Source: Bog-473 sp963725895
GTDB taxonomy: Bacteria > Actinomycetota > Acidimicrobiia > Acidimicrobiales > RAAP-2
Reading direction: 5' to 3'
Assembly: GCA_963725895.1 (NCBI GenBank)
Contig: CAVSAJ010000001.1
Location: forward strand, 1,488,001 to 1,552,000
DNA length: 64,000 bases
Position numbers and translations under genes: made by a program. Below the pieces are notes generated by a model. The model was not told where the DNA came from and ran no database searches. It saw only the letters and a list, made by a program, of their open reading frames with translations. This document shows positions 45,880 to 54,492 of this stretch, in pieces. Position 1 is the first letter of the stretch. Every line of letters starts with the position of its first letter.

Positions 45880-46824
45880 CTATGAGTTGTTCCAGGCCAC
45901 CGAGAACGACGAACCGTTGGCACTGAGGCCGCTCGGTGTCGCCAACGTCGTCCCGTTGTCCGACATCGTGATCTCGTTGGCGTTGAACGCCGAGAGCGAG
46001 CCCACCTTGGCGCCCGTGTCGATCAGCGAGGAACCCGAGTAGCCCACCTGAGAGAAGTCCGCCAGCGGGACCTCGCTGCAGAACACGACCGTGCATTCCG
46101 ACGGGGCTTCGGCGATCACCTCGGCCGACGAACGGGCGAAGCCGCTGCCGGCCTGCGTGGTGGAGAAGTTCCATCCGGCCGTGGTGTCCTTGATCATCAA
46201 GGTGAAGGAGGACCCCGCTGCGTTCGAGGCCACCAGCGCGGTCATCTGGTCACCGGCGTGCACGGCATCCGATGTCGGCAAGGTGACCGAAGGGTTGGGG
46301 TACATCTCGTACCAGCCGTAGTACGACGGGGTGCCCGAGTCGCAGTCCGAGTCCGTGCCGATCTGCTCCACGCTCGTGGAGGAGTACCCGTCGAGGCCGA
46401 CCCAGAACGCGGAGGCTGCGCTCGGGCCACCCAGCAGCGAGTCGAACAGACCGGTCACGCTCCCGAGGCCGAGGCTCAGGCCGCCGCTGTCGCCGCCCGG
46501 GCAGCTGACCGCCGGCTCGGTCCACGACGACGCCACCGACGTGTAGGTGTCGCTGGTGTCGGCGTAGCCGGCCCAGTTGGCCGACTGCACCGCTGTCGCG
46601 TGGCGCTCGCCGCCGAGCAGCGAGCCGAGGCCGGGCAACACCACCTTGCCGATGACCGGCACGTGGTAGAGGCCGGGCACGATGTGGCCCGGCGCGGCGG
46701 GCAGGTTCGACGCCGCGTGGGACTGCACTGCGCCAGCCGGCTGCGCGGCGGTGGCCATGATCGGGGCGGCGGCCGCCGCCAGGCCAACGAGTGCGAGTGC
46801 ACCGGATCGAAGCACCTTCCGCAT
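45880..46824 (-). CDS. secreted G1 (eqolisin)-like peptidase
   Basis: The 314-residue product has a signal peptide (MRKVLRSGALALVGLAAAAAP onward), a propeptide-like segment and a G1 domain: SANWAGYADTSDTYTSVASSW, FWVGLDGYSSTSVEQIGTDSDC (catalytic Gln region) and SSAEVIAEAPS (catalytic Glu region). Glutamic peptidases of this type work at acid pH outside the cell. An AGGAGG site five bases before ATG 46824 sets the start. Confidence 0.85.
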   Translation of the reverse strand: MRKVLRSGALALVGLAAAAAPIMATAAQPAGAVQSHAASNLPAAPGHIVPGLYHVPVIGKVVLPGLGSLLGGERHATAVQSANWAGYADTSDTYTSVASSWTEPAVSCPGGDSGGLSLGLGSVTGLFDSLLGGPSAASAFWVGLDGYSSTSVEQIGTDSDCDSGTPSYYGWYEMYPNPSVTLPTSDAVHAGDQMTALVASNAAGSSFTLMIKDTTAGWNFSTTQAGSGFARSSAEVIAEAPSECTVVFCSEVPLADFSQVGYSGSSLIDTGAKVGSLSAFNANEITMSDNGTTLATPSGLSANGSSFSVAWNNS

Positions 46825-46955
46825 GAAATCCTCCTGATCGTCGGCTGCGTCGACACTGCTCTCGGCACTCGTGGCGACGGCCGTTGCCACATCGTGCGGT
46901 CACACGGCGCGGCCGGCCGGGGCTTCCCTCCTGCCGAGGGAGTAACGGCCGAGGG

Positions 46956-48161
46956 TCAGGGATCTCGCGGCAGACCGAGCACCTTTTCGGCGACGATGTT
47001 GCGCTGCACCTCGGCGGTGCCGCCGCCGATGGTGAGGGCGGGCGCGAAGAGGAAGCCCCGGGACCAGGTCGAGTCGCCGTGGGACGCAACGGATGGGCCA
47101 GATGCCACGGCGGGAGCAGATGCCACGGATGGGACGGGGCCGGTTCCGTCGAGCATCCCGTGCGGCCCGGCCAGATCGCGCCCGAGATCCATGACGTGCT
47201 GCCCATGGGCGTCCGCGATCGCCTTGCGGACCGACGCCTCCGCGCCCGGCGCACGGCCGGCGAGGACGGCCGAGACCATCCGCAGGCGCAACACCCGCAG
47301 GATCTGCGATTCCATCCAGACGGAAACGAGAGAGTCACGCCGGATGGGGTCCGGCGCGCCCCCCGCGGCCTTGACCAGAGCCACCAGGTCGTCGGCGGTC
47401 GGACCCATGCCCCACAGCGCGCCCTCGCCGCTGAGCGACACGCGTTCGTTGCCCAGCGTGACCTTGGCCAGGTCCCACCCGCCGTGCTCGGGCCCGACGA
47501 GATGGTCGACCGGGATGCGGACGTCGCTCAAGAAGACCTCGTTGAAGGCGTGCTCGCCCGTCATGTCGATCAGGGGCCGGATCTCGATCCCAGGAGCGTC
47601 CATCGGGCAGACGAAGTAGCTGATGCCCAAGTGCTTGGGCGCCGACGGATCGGTGCGGGCGAGCAGGATGCCCCAGCGGGCGATGTGGGCGTAGCTCGTC
47701 CAGACCTTCTGGCCGTTGACGACCCAGTGCTCGCCGTCACGCTCGGCCCGGGTGGTCAACGAGGCGAGGTCGGAGCCGGCGCCGGGCTCGGAGAAGAGCT
47801 GGCACCAGAACTCCTCGCCGCTGAGCATGGGCCAGAGCCAGCGTTCCTTCTGCTCCTCGGTGCCGGCGTACATGAGGGTCGGCCCCGCCCAGCCGATGCC
47901 GATGGGGTTGACCGGGCGCCGGACCTGGGCCCGCCGGAGCTCCTCGTCGATCACCAGTTGCGTCAGCGGATCGGCGTCGAGGCCGTAGGGAGGAGCCCAG
48001 TGCGGCACGACATAGCCAGCCTCTGCGAGTTGGCGTGGGCTGGGGTTGTGATGGCGCGCGATCCAGGCGCGGACGCCGGCCCGACGGGGGTCGTCGTCGC
48101 CGGGGAGGCCGAGGTCCACGCCGGGAGCGTAGGCTCCATCGCCTCGTGCCGCGCCGAACAA
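46956..48161 (-). CDS. acyl-CoA dehydrogenase
   Basis: The 401-residue product has QLFSEPGAGSDLASLTTRAE, NGQKVWTSYAHIARWGILLAR, and a C-terminal GGGTAEVQRNIVAEKVLGLPRD. An inserted Val/Ala/Ser-rich stretch (GPVPSVASAPAVASGPSVAS) before the end is low-complexity and repeated, possibly a slipped region. It is divergent from an acyl-CoA synthetase gene. Together with the synthetase and the enoyl-CoA hydratase it fits a beta-oxidation or steroid-degradation route. Confidence 0.93.
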   Translation of the reverse strand: MFGAARGDGAYAPGVDLGLPGDDDPRRAGVRAWIARHHNPSPRQLAEAGYVVPHWAPPYGLDADPLTQLVIDEELRRAQVRRPVNPIGIGWAGPTLMYAGTEEQKERWLWPMLSGEEFWCQLFSEPGAGSDLASLTTRAERDGEHWVVNGQKVWTSYAHIARWGILLARTDPSAPKHLGISYFVCPMDAPGIEIRPLIDMTGEHAFNEVFLSDVRIPVDHLVGPEHGGWDLAKVTLGNERVSLSGEGALWGMGPTADDLVALVKAAGGAPDPIRRDSLVSVWMESQILRVLRLRMVSAVLAGRAPGAEASVRKAIADAHGQHVMDLGRDLAGPHGMLDGTGPVPSVASAPAVASGPSVASHGDSTWSRGFLFAPALTIGGGTAEVQRNIVAEKVLGLPRDP

Positions 48162-48212
48162 CAGAGCGAGTCGGAGACGTCGCAGCAGCGGTCGGGGGTG
48201 GACGCAGGAACG

Positions 48213-48257
48213 GACGATGACGGGCTGGACGATGACGGGTTGGACGATGACGGGCTG
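48213..48257. repeat. 15-bp tandem repeat upstream of acyl-CoA synthetase
   Basis: There are three copies of GACGATGACGGGCTG (one base change in the second), ending five bases before the synthetase ATG. Each unit carries ATG, as in the 13-bp array upstream of the di-iron oxidase. Confidence 0.9.
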
Positions 48258-48262
48258 GAACG

Positions 48263-49889
48263 ATGACTGACTGGAATTACGGCGACGTCTGGGAGACGGT
48301 GGCCGACACGCAACCCGACCACGTCGCCATCACCCAGGGCGCGCGCAACATGACGTTCGCCGAGCTCGACCACGGGGCGGACGGCGTCGCGCAATTCCTG
48401 CTCGACCTGGGCGTCGCTCGGCAGGACAAGGTGGCGGTCTACCTGTACAACACGCCGGAGTACCTCCAGGGGATGTTCGGCGCGATGAAGGTCGGCCTCG
48501 TCCCGGTCAACACCAACTACCGTTACGGGGAGGACGAGCTGGCCTACCTGTGGGACAACGCCGACGCAGTGGCGGTCATCTTCCACGGCGCGTTCTCCGA
48601 ACGGGTCGAGCGCGTGTTGGATCGCGTGCCGCGGGTCAAGGGGTGGCTCTGGGTCGACGACGGCTCGGGGCCGTGCCCCGACTGGGCCACGCCCGTACGA
48701 GGACGCGGCCAAGTCGGCGGTCGGACGGGTGGCCGCGCCGTGGGGGCGCAGCGGCGACGACCTCTACATGCTCTACACCGGCGGCACCACCGGGATGCCC
48801 AAGGGCGTGATGTGGCGGCAGGACGACCTCTTCACCCTGTTGTTGAGCGGCTCGTCGCGGCACTACGACGCCGGCGGCGGTCTCGAGGGCATCCGCCAGG
48901 TCCTGCGCGACAAGCCCGGCGGCATCACGCTGCTGCCCGCCTGCCCTTTGATGCACGGCACGGGCGCGTTCACCGCCAACACGGTGCTCGCCGACGGCGG
49001 GAGGGTCTGCCTGCTCGAGAGCCGGCACTACGACCCGTCCGAGATGCTCGACACGATCGAGAGGGAAAAGGTCAACGGCCTCGTGATCGTGGGCGACCCC
49101 TTCTCGCTGCCGTTGCTGGCCGAGCTGGACGCGCATCCGGGCAAGTGGGACCTGAGCTCTCTGGCCATCGTCATCTCGTCGGGGGCGATGTGGAGCGAGC
49201 CCGTCAAGGAACGGCTGCTGGCCCACCATCCACAGATGCTGCTGGCCGACGCCTTCAGCTCGTCGGAGGCCCTCGGGATGGGGCAATCGATCTCGGGTGG
49301 CGGCAACGCGGTCAAGACCGCCTCGTTCACGTTGGGCCCCAACGTCAAGGTGCTCGACGAGGCCGGACACCAGATCGAGCCGGGCTCGGGCGAGGTGGGC
49401 GTGCTCGCCCTGGGTGGGCGCAACCCACTCGGCTACTACAAGGACGAGGAGAAGTCAGAGCGGACGTTCAAGGAGATCGACGGCGTCCGCTACTCCATCC
49501 CTGGCGACTACGCGATGGTCGAGGCCGACGGGTCCATCACCTTGCTCGGACGCGGCTCGAACGTCATCAACTCGGGGGGCGAGAAGATCTTCCCCGAAGA
49601 GGTGGAGGAGGCCCTGAAGATGCACCCGTCGGTGCGCGACGCCGTCGTGGTCGGCGTCCCCGACCCGACCTACGGCGAGCGGGTCGTCGCGGTGGTCGAG
49701 CCGGTCGACGGCGAGCCGGTGCTCGCGGAGGCCGAGCTGATCGCGCACGTGAAGGGCCGGCTGGCCTCCTACAAGGCGCCCCGGCGGGTGCGCGCTGTCG
49801 CAACGATCGGGCGGGCGCCCAACGGCAAGGTCGACTACAAGCGGCACCGGGCCGAATCCATAGAGGAGCTCGGGGTCGGCACCGAGTAG
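48263..49889 (+). CDS. acyl-CoA synthetase, frameshifted
   Basis: AMP-forming enzymes of this family activate an acid as acyl-AMP and then acyl-CoA. Conserved motifs are the phosphate-binding LYTGGTTGMPKGVMWR, FSSSEALGMGQ, NPLGYYKDEEKSERTF, GRGSNVINSGGEKIFPEEVEEAL and the C-terminal lysine in APNGKVDYKR. The first 145 residues are in one frame, then the sequence jumps near 48697, where CCCGTACGAG would read CCCTACGAG without one G. The corrected product has 541 residues. The break could be real, but the rest of the gene is intact and well conserved. Confidence 0.9.
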
Positions 49890-49945
49890 CAGGCGGGCCG
49901 GGCCACGCTGGCCGGGTCCGGACCCGGGTGGGCCAGACTGAGTCG

Positions 49946-50575
49946 ATGTTCATCGCACCCGTCGACGCCACCCTGGGCGAGCACGAGTGGCGCTCCTTCG
50001 TCGAGGCCCATCCGTTCGGTCACCTCGTTGCCCCAGGCGGATCCGACCGGGAGCTCCCGGTCGTCGTGCCCACGCAGTTCGTGCTCGAGGACGAGACGGT
50101 GTGGCTGCATCTCGTGCGGGCGAACCCCGTCTTCGCCGCCCTCGCCGAGAACCCGCGGGTGCTGCTGAGCGTCGCCGACGACTGGGCCTTCATCCCTTCG
50201 TCGTGGAAGGCGATCGGCGAGGAGGACCCCGCACTCGGGATCCCGACCACCTACTACGGCGCGGTGCAGCTGGCGGGGTCGGCCACGGTGCACGACGAGC
50301 GATCGTCGCCGGGCAGCGTGGCCGCCATCCTCGGGCACCAACTCGGCCGGTTCCAGCCAGACGAGGCGATCGCCGACCCTGCGACGACGCACCAGGCCAA
50401 GCTGCTCGCCATCCTCGGCATCGAGGTGCGGGTCGAGCAGGTGACGGCGAAGTTCAAGTACGGGGGCAACGTCGACCCCGCGCACCGGGAGGCGGTGATG
50501 GCGCGCCTGGTTGCGCGAGCTGGTCCCGGTGACGCGGCGGCAGCCGCGCACGTGATGCGCCGGCTGGAGTCCTAG
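49946..50575 (+). CDS. PaiB-type FMN-binding protein
   Basis: The 209-residue product has the family pattern: VEAHPFGHLVAPG, VVVPTQFVLEDETVWLHLVRANPVFAAL, a split-barrel core and AKFKYGGNVDP near the end. PaiB proteins are FMN-binding split barrels of the flavin-reductase type, some of which are transcriptional regulators. It lies 56 bases after the synthetase gene and may be co-transcribed. Confidence 0.78.
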   Translation: MFIAPVDATLGEHEWRSFVEAHPFGHLVAPGGSDRELPVVVPTQFVLEDETVWLHLVRANPVFAALAENPRVLLSVADDWAFIPSSWKAIGEEDPALGIPTTYYGAVQLAGSATVHDERSSPGSVAAILGHQLGRFQPDEAIADPATTHQAKLLAILGIEVRVEQVTAKFKYGGNVDPAHREAVMARLVARAGPGDAAAAAHVMRRLES

Positions 50576-51348
50576 CGCCCGGTCCACTTCGGCGTCCGTT
50601 TCTCCGCTGCGGCTCGCAGTCCCTCGCCCGCGTCCTGGGTGGAGGTGGCCACCTGGCGCATGGTCTCGGCGAAGCGGATGGCTTCGAGCGTCGGCATGTG
50701 CCGGGTCCGCATGGCCATCTCCTTCATCGCCCGTTGGGCCAGGGGCGCTCCGCGGAGCAGCCGGTCCGCCAGCGCATAGGCCTCCTCGAGCAACCTGTCG
50801 TGAGGCACGACCCTCCACACGAGACCCATGGCATGGGCTCGCTCGGCGCCGATGCGCTCCCCCGTGAGCAACAGCTCCATGGCATCGGCCCAATCGAGGC
50901 GCTGGGGCAGGCGTATCGAAGCCACGATCGCTGGAACCCCGAGCCTCACCTCCGGGAGGCCGAACTCGGCTCGGTCGCTCGCAAGCACGAAGTCGCACCA
51001 GCTGGCCAGCGTGAGCCCGTAGCCCAGGCAGTACCCGTTCACGGCGGCGATGACGGGCTTGAAGATCTCCCATCCGCTCTCGAACGAATTGAGGGTGGGT
51101 TTCTCCCAGAACGTGCCGGCGAATTCCCCGATGGATCCCGCCCCGTCGCGCAGGTCACCGCCGGCACAAAAGGCTCGTCCCGCGCCGGTCACGACAGCCA
51201 CCCATGCCCCTTCGTCGTCGCGGAAACGTGCGAAGGCGTCGTTGAGGTCGCGCCGCATCTCGCCGTTGATGGCGTTGAGCGCGTCAGGACGGTTGTAGGT
51301 GATCGTGGCCACATGGCCCTCGAGTCGGAAGGTGGCGGCGTCACCCAC
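50572..51348 (-). CDS. enoyl-CoA hydratase/crotonase family protein
   Basis: The 258-residue product has the oxyanion-hole loop GAGRAFCAGGDLRDG and VNGYCLGYGLTLASWCDFVLAS, plus LTGERIGAERAHAMGLVWRVV. It should add water across an enoyl-CoA double bond or act as an isomerase. GTG 51348 is the best family start. It is convergent with the PaiB gene, overlapping it by four bases at the stops. Confidence 0.9.
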   Translation of the reverse strand: MGDAATFRLEGHVATITYNRPDALNAINGEMRRDLNDAFARFRDDEGAWVAVVTGAGRAFCAGGDLRDGAGSIGEFAGTFWEKPTLNSFESGWEIFKPVIAAVNGYCLGYGLTLASWCDFVLASDRAEFGLPEVRLGVPAIVASIRLPQRLDWADAMELLLTGERIGAERAHAMGLVWRVVPHDRLLEEAYALADRLLRGAPLAQRAMKEMAMRTRHMPTLEAIRFAETMRQVATSTQDAGEGLRAAAEKRTPKWTGR

Positions 51349-51453
51349 GCGACAAGTCTGCCCGCTCGTGCGTGTCGTCCGCGGGGTCAGCGGTCGAAGG
51401 CTGCGGGTGTTGCACGGCCGCGTCGAGATCGGCCGTCTCCGTAGACTGCGGCC

Positions 51454-52072
51454 ATGCCGCTCAGCCTCGCTCAGCAGGAACGCCAGACCCTGTGCGACCT
51501 CTTTGTCGAGCGTGGTGCCGCTGCACCCACCTTGTGCGAGGGGTGGGTCACGGCTGATCTCGCCGCCCATCTCGTCGTGCGCGAGCGACGACCGGACAGC
51601 GGACCCGGACTGGTCTGGCCCCCGCTCGCCGGATACACGGACAAGGTCCGGCGAGCCGTGCGGGACCGCACACCGTGGGACGCGCTGGTCGCCACCGTGC
51701 GCCGAGGGCCGCCGCTGCTGCTCCGTCCTTTCGACGGGCCGATGAACACGGTCGAGTACTTCATCCACATCGAGGATGTGCGCCGTGCGCAGGATGGCTG
51801 GGAACCCCGCGCCCTCGCGCCCGAGTTGGCCGATGCCCTCTGGGCACGCGTCGGACCGGGGGGGGATGGCGAAGCGGGTCCCCGCCACGATCGTGATCAG
51901 CTCGCCGGGCCGCGCCGACAAGCAGCGTGGCGACGGGCCTCGCCTGATCCTGGCCGGCGATCCGGGCGAGCTCGTCATGTTCGGTTCCGGGCGCCAACGG
52001 GCGGCGCGGGTCGAGATCAGCGGCGACGAGGAGCTCGCCGCCCAGTTGCGCGCCGCCAGCCTCGGCGTCTGA
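51454..52072 (+). CDS. TIGR03085-like metal-binding protein, frameshifted at a G8 tract
   Basis: The N-terminal part (LSLAQQERQTLCDLFVERG, LCEGWVTADLAAHLVVRERRP, MNTVEYFIHIEDVRRAQDGWEPR) fits the TIGR03085/DinB-like mycothiol-associated fold with a His/Glu metal site. At a run of eight G at 51858-51865 the frame changes and continues KRVPATIVISSPGRADKQ to ISGDEELAAQLRAASLGV. Seven or ten Gs would make it continuous, giving 205 residues at seven. Function unknown; relatives may be thiol-dependent transferases. Confidence 0.75.
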
Positions 52073-52092
52073 CCCGAATTCTGGCCCGGCAC

Positions 52093-52129
52093 ACGAACGG
52101 GCCGGGCGATTGTCGCCCGGCCCGTTCGT
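52093..52129. terminator. strong bidirectional terminator hairpin
   Basis: A perfect 16-bp stem, ACGAACGGGCCGGGCG with its complement, has a five-base ATTGT loop. It lies between the convergent TIGR03085-like gene and the secreted protein gene and could end both transcripts. Confidence 0.85.
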
Positions 52130-52188
52130 ATGACAGTGCTGTTGCTGCGCTCGCTGTCAGTCGCCCCGCGGACGACTGCAGCGACGCG

Positions 52189-52659
52189 TCAGTTGATCGT
52201 CAGCGGGGACCCCGGTGGCAGCGTGAAGTTGCCGTTGGCGTCGATGCAGACCTCACCCGAGTAGTTGCCGGGAATCGGCTTGACCGACTTCGTCGTGTCA
52301 TGCGTGACCTGGCCGCCGAACGTCACGTCCCCGCCCGCGCCGGCCGTCGGCGAGCAGTCCGTCCCGGTGCCCTCTGAGGGCGCTCCGAAGGTGGTCGTCT
52401 TCCCGTTGGTCCACGTCACTACGCCGCCGCTCGCCAACAGGGTGATCGAGAGCTTCTTCGACTTTCCGCCCGTGTTGCCGCTGCAACTCTTGAGCTGGAT
52501 CTTCATGCTCGTCGTGGCATTGCCCTTCGCCTTGGTGCACGTGATCGTCTTCACCGCGGCGCTGGCGGGGCTCGCCGAGAACACGATGGCGCCACCGATC
52601 GGCAGAGCCAGCGCGACGGCCGCCGAGAACGTCAGCCGAGTAATACGTGATCGAATCAT
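52189..52659 (-). CDS. small secreted protein, unknown family
   Basis: The 156-residue product starts with MIRSRITRLTFSAAVALALPIGGAIVFSASPASA, a clear signal peptide, and the mature part has Cys residues in ITCTKAKG, KSCSGNTGG, DCSPTAG and EVCIDANG. The repeated Cys-Gly-Asn pattern suggests a small disulfide-rich beta protein. An AGGAGGG site 11 bases before ATG 52659 fixes the start. It resembles in style the protein at 0.46-1.17 kb, which is also followed by a perfect hairpin terminator. Confidence 0.75.
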   Translation of the reverse strand: MIRSRITRLTFSAAVALALPIGGAIVFSASPASAAVKTITCTKAKGNATTSMKIQLKSCSGNTGGKSKKLSITLLASGGVVTWTNGKTTTFGAPSEGTGTDCSPTAGAGGDVTFGGQVTHDTTKSVKPIPGNYSGEVCIDANGNFTLPPGSPLTIN

Positions 52660-52920
52660 TGGTGTGGATTCCCTCCTAGGTAGGTTTGTTGCTTCGGTGT
52701 TGTCTGTAGGTGGTACACCGAAGTTTGCAACACCCCCCGGAGCCCTTACCCAACGGGCATTCTGACCTACATTCCGGCGACACACATGGGTTACCCACTG
52801 GAAATAAGCGTTTGTTTACCGGGCGATTACCGGGATTCAAGGATCGCCTGGTGTCATATGGGTTGCAGTTCGAGGTTTCCGACCGTGTCAGGACGGTGAA
52901 CCTCTGCACGTGCCCCCCGC

Positions 52921-54285
52921 TCACCGGGTGAGACGCCACCACACCCCTGGACCCGAGAGAGCGCCCGCCGTGTGCAGCTCGACGTGGGTCGAGCTCAGTC
53001 CCACCCCCGCCCGCAGCGTTCCGACGGTGGCCCCGCTCGGGAGGGAGCTCTGCAGCGGGCCGTGACGAATCGACAAGGTGGCGACCAGACCGGGCCACCC
53101 GATCACGCTGACCGGCCCGGCCGCGCGCACCGGTGCCACCGAACCCCAGGGTGCCTCGACCTCGGTGATCGTGTGGCCCGGAGCGAAGAGGGTGAAGCTG
53201 TGCAGGTCGGCGAAGACGCTCTTGACCAGCGTGTCGCCTGCATCGACCGCCGCCGTGTTCGGTCCGAGCGCCCCGCCCGGCTGACCGAGGACGACGCCGA
53301 CGACCGTGACGTTCCTCCCGCCGACGCTCTGCTGCGCCGCGAAGAGGTAGCAGCCCTGGGCACTCGAGTCAGACGCCGTCTTGATACCGACGATCCCGTC
53401 GATCCCCAGGTCGAAATTGAGGTTGTAGACGACGGTGGTCATGGGCACGCTCGCCTGAGGCAGCGAGACGATCTCTCGGAGGACGGGAATGGACATTGCG
53501 GCCTCGCCCAGGCGGACGAGGTCCTCTGCCGTGCTCGTCGTTGCCGGGTCCACCCCGCTCGGATCCGTGATGTGTGTCGACGTGAGGCCGAGCCTGGTCG
53601 CTGCCGCATTCATCTTGGCCACGAACGCGCCGACGCTTCCCGCGTCCCAGTCGGCGAGCACCGTCGCCATGTCGGCGCCCGAGTCGACCAAGAGCCCTTC
53701 GAGGACTTGGACCTCGGTGAGCGACTCTCCGGCCGCGATCGGGACTTCGGACTCCTGGCTCGCCAGCCCGGTCTGGTACGCCGTGAGGTCGTCGGTGGTG
53801 ACGGGGATCGCGGGGCCGTCGTCGCCGGGCGCCACGTGGTGATCCGACAGGACGACGTAAGCCGCAAGGAGCTCGGCGAGACCGGCCACCGGGACGGGCC
53901 GGGAACCACGCACCTGGCCCACCGTCCCCACACCGACGACGGTCGCCGCCGCCTCCCCGCTGCTCGGCCAGGCGAAGGACGGTGTCGCCCCTGGGAGACG
54001 GACATCGGCGACCTCGAGGGTGGCATGGGGAAGCGGGCGGACCCACTGTGCGATCGCTCCGGCGCAGAGCGCCACGATGATGAGCGAGATACCCCACGTG
54101 AGGATCCGCCGGCGCCGGCGCGCCGCGCGCAGCCCGGCGATGATCTCGAGTTCGTGGTTGCTCGGCGGGGTGGGTGGAGGGAGCTGTCTGCCGATTTCGG
54201 CGAGACGTTCCTCGCTCGCCCGAGACAGTGCCCGTTTTCGGGCATGAGCGGGACCCTTGCGTCTCCCGCTGTCGGTGCCGTCCAT
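52921..54285 (-). CDS. S11-like D-Ala-D-Ala carboxypeptidase homolog, catalytically degenerate
   Basis: The 454-residue product has a cytoplasmic basic N-terminus, a membrane helix at about 61-81 and a PBP/S11 fold. The three catalytic motifs are altered: SxxK, expected where AGLAELLAAYVV (134-145) stands, has lost both Ser (G135) and Lys (E138); SxN reads SGA (202-204); KTG reads KTA (302-304, in GIKTASDSSAQG). The overall domain order and flanking residues remain clear, so it is a pseudoenzyme rather than a broken gene. It may bind peptidoglycan or a partner without cutting. Confidence 0.85.
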   Translation of the reverse strand: MDGTDSGRRKGPAHARKRALSRASEERLAEIGRQLPPPTPPSNHELEIIAGLRAARRRRRILTWGISLIIVALCAGAIAQWVRPLPHATLEVADVRLPGATPSFAWPSSGEAAATVVGVGTVGQVRGSRPVPVAGLAELLAAYVVLSDHHVAPGDDGPAIPVTTDDLTAYQTGLASQESEVPIAAGESLTEVQVLEGLLVDSGADMATVLADWDAGSVGAFVAKMNAAATRLGLTSTHITDPSGVDPATTSTAEDLVRLGEAAMSIPVLREIVSLPQASVPMTTVVYNLNFDLGIDGIVGIKTASDSSAQGCYLFAAQQSVGGRNVTVVGVVLGQPGGALGPNTAAVDAGDTLVKSVFADLHSFTLFAPGHTITEVEAPWGSVAPVRAAGPVSVIGWPGLVATLSIRHGPLQSSLPSGATVGTLRAGVGLSSTHVELHTAGALSGPGVWWRLTR

Positions 54286-54492
54286 GACCCTCACGCTAAG
54301 TCCGCCGTGGGCGGCGTGGGGAGCCATTCCGCCCAGGCCGCCGGAACCGATGACGATCCAAGCCGGTCCAAGGTGGACGTGATGGCCTCCTCGCCGCACG
54401 GCCGGCGCTGCCGGCTCGGCGGGAGTCGGCAGTAGTGTCAGCCGCGATGCCCGCACCACCCCTGTGGCCCGCCCGAGGAGGCAGGTAGCTCC

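Noticed and set aside
50572..52092. Very long enoyl-CoA hydratase with a 250-residue N-terminal extension
   Set aside because: The extension has no recognisable fold and overlaps the TIGR03085-like gene on the other strand; GTG 51348 matches the family start.
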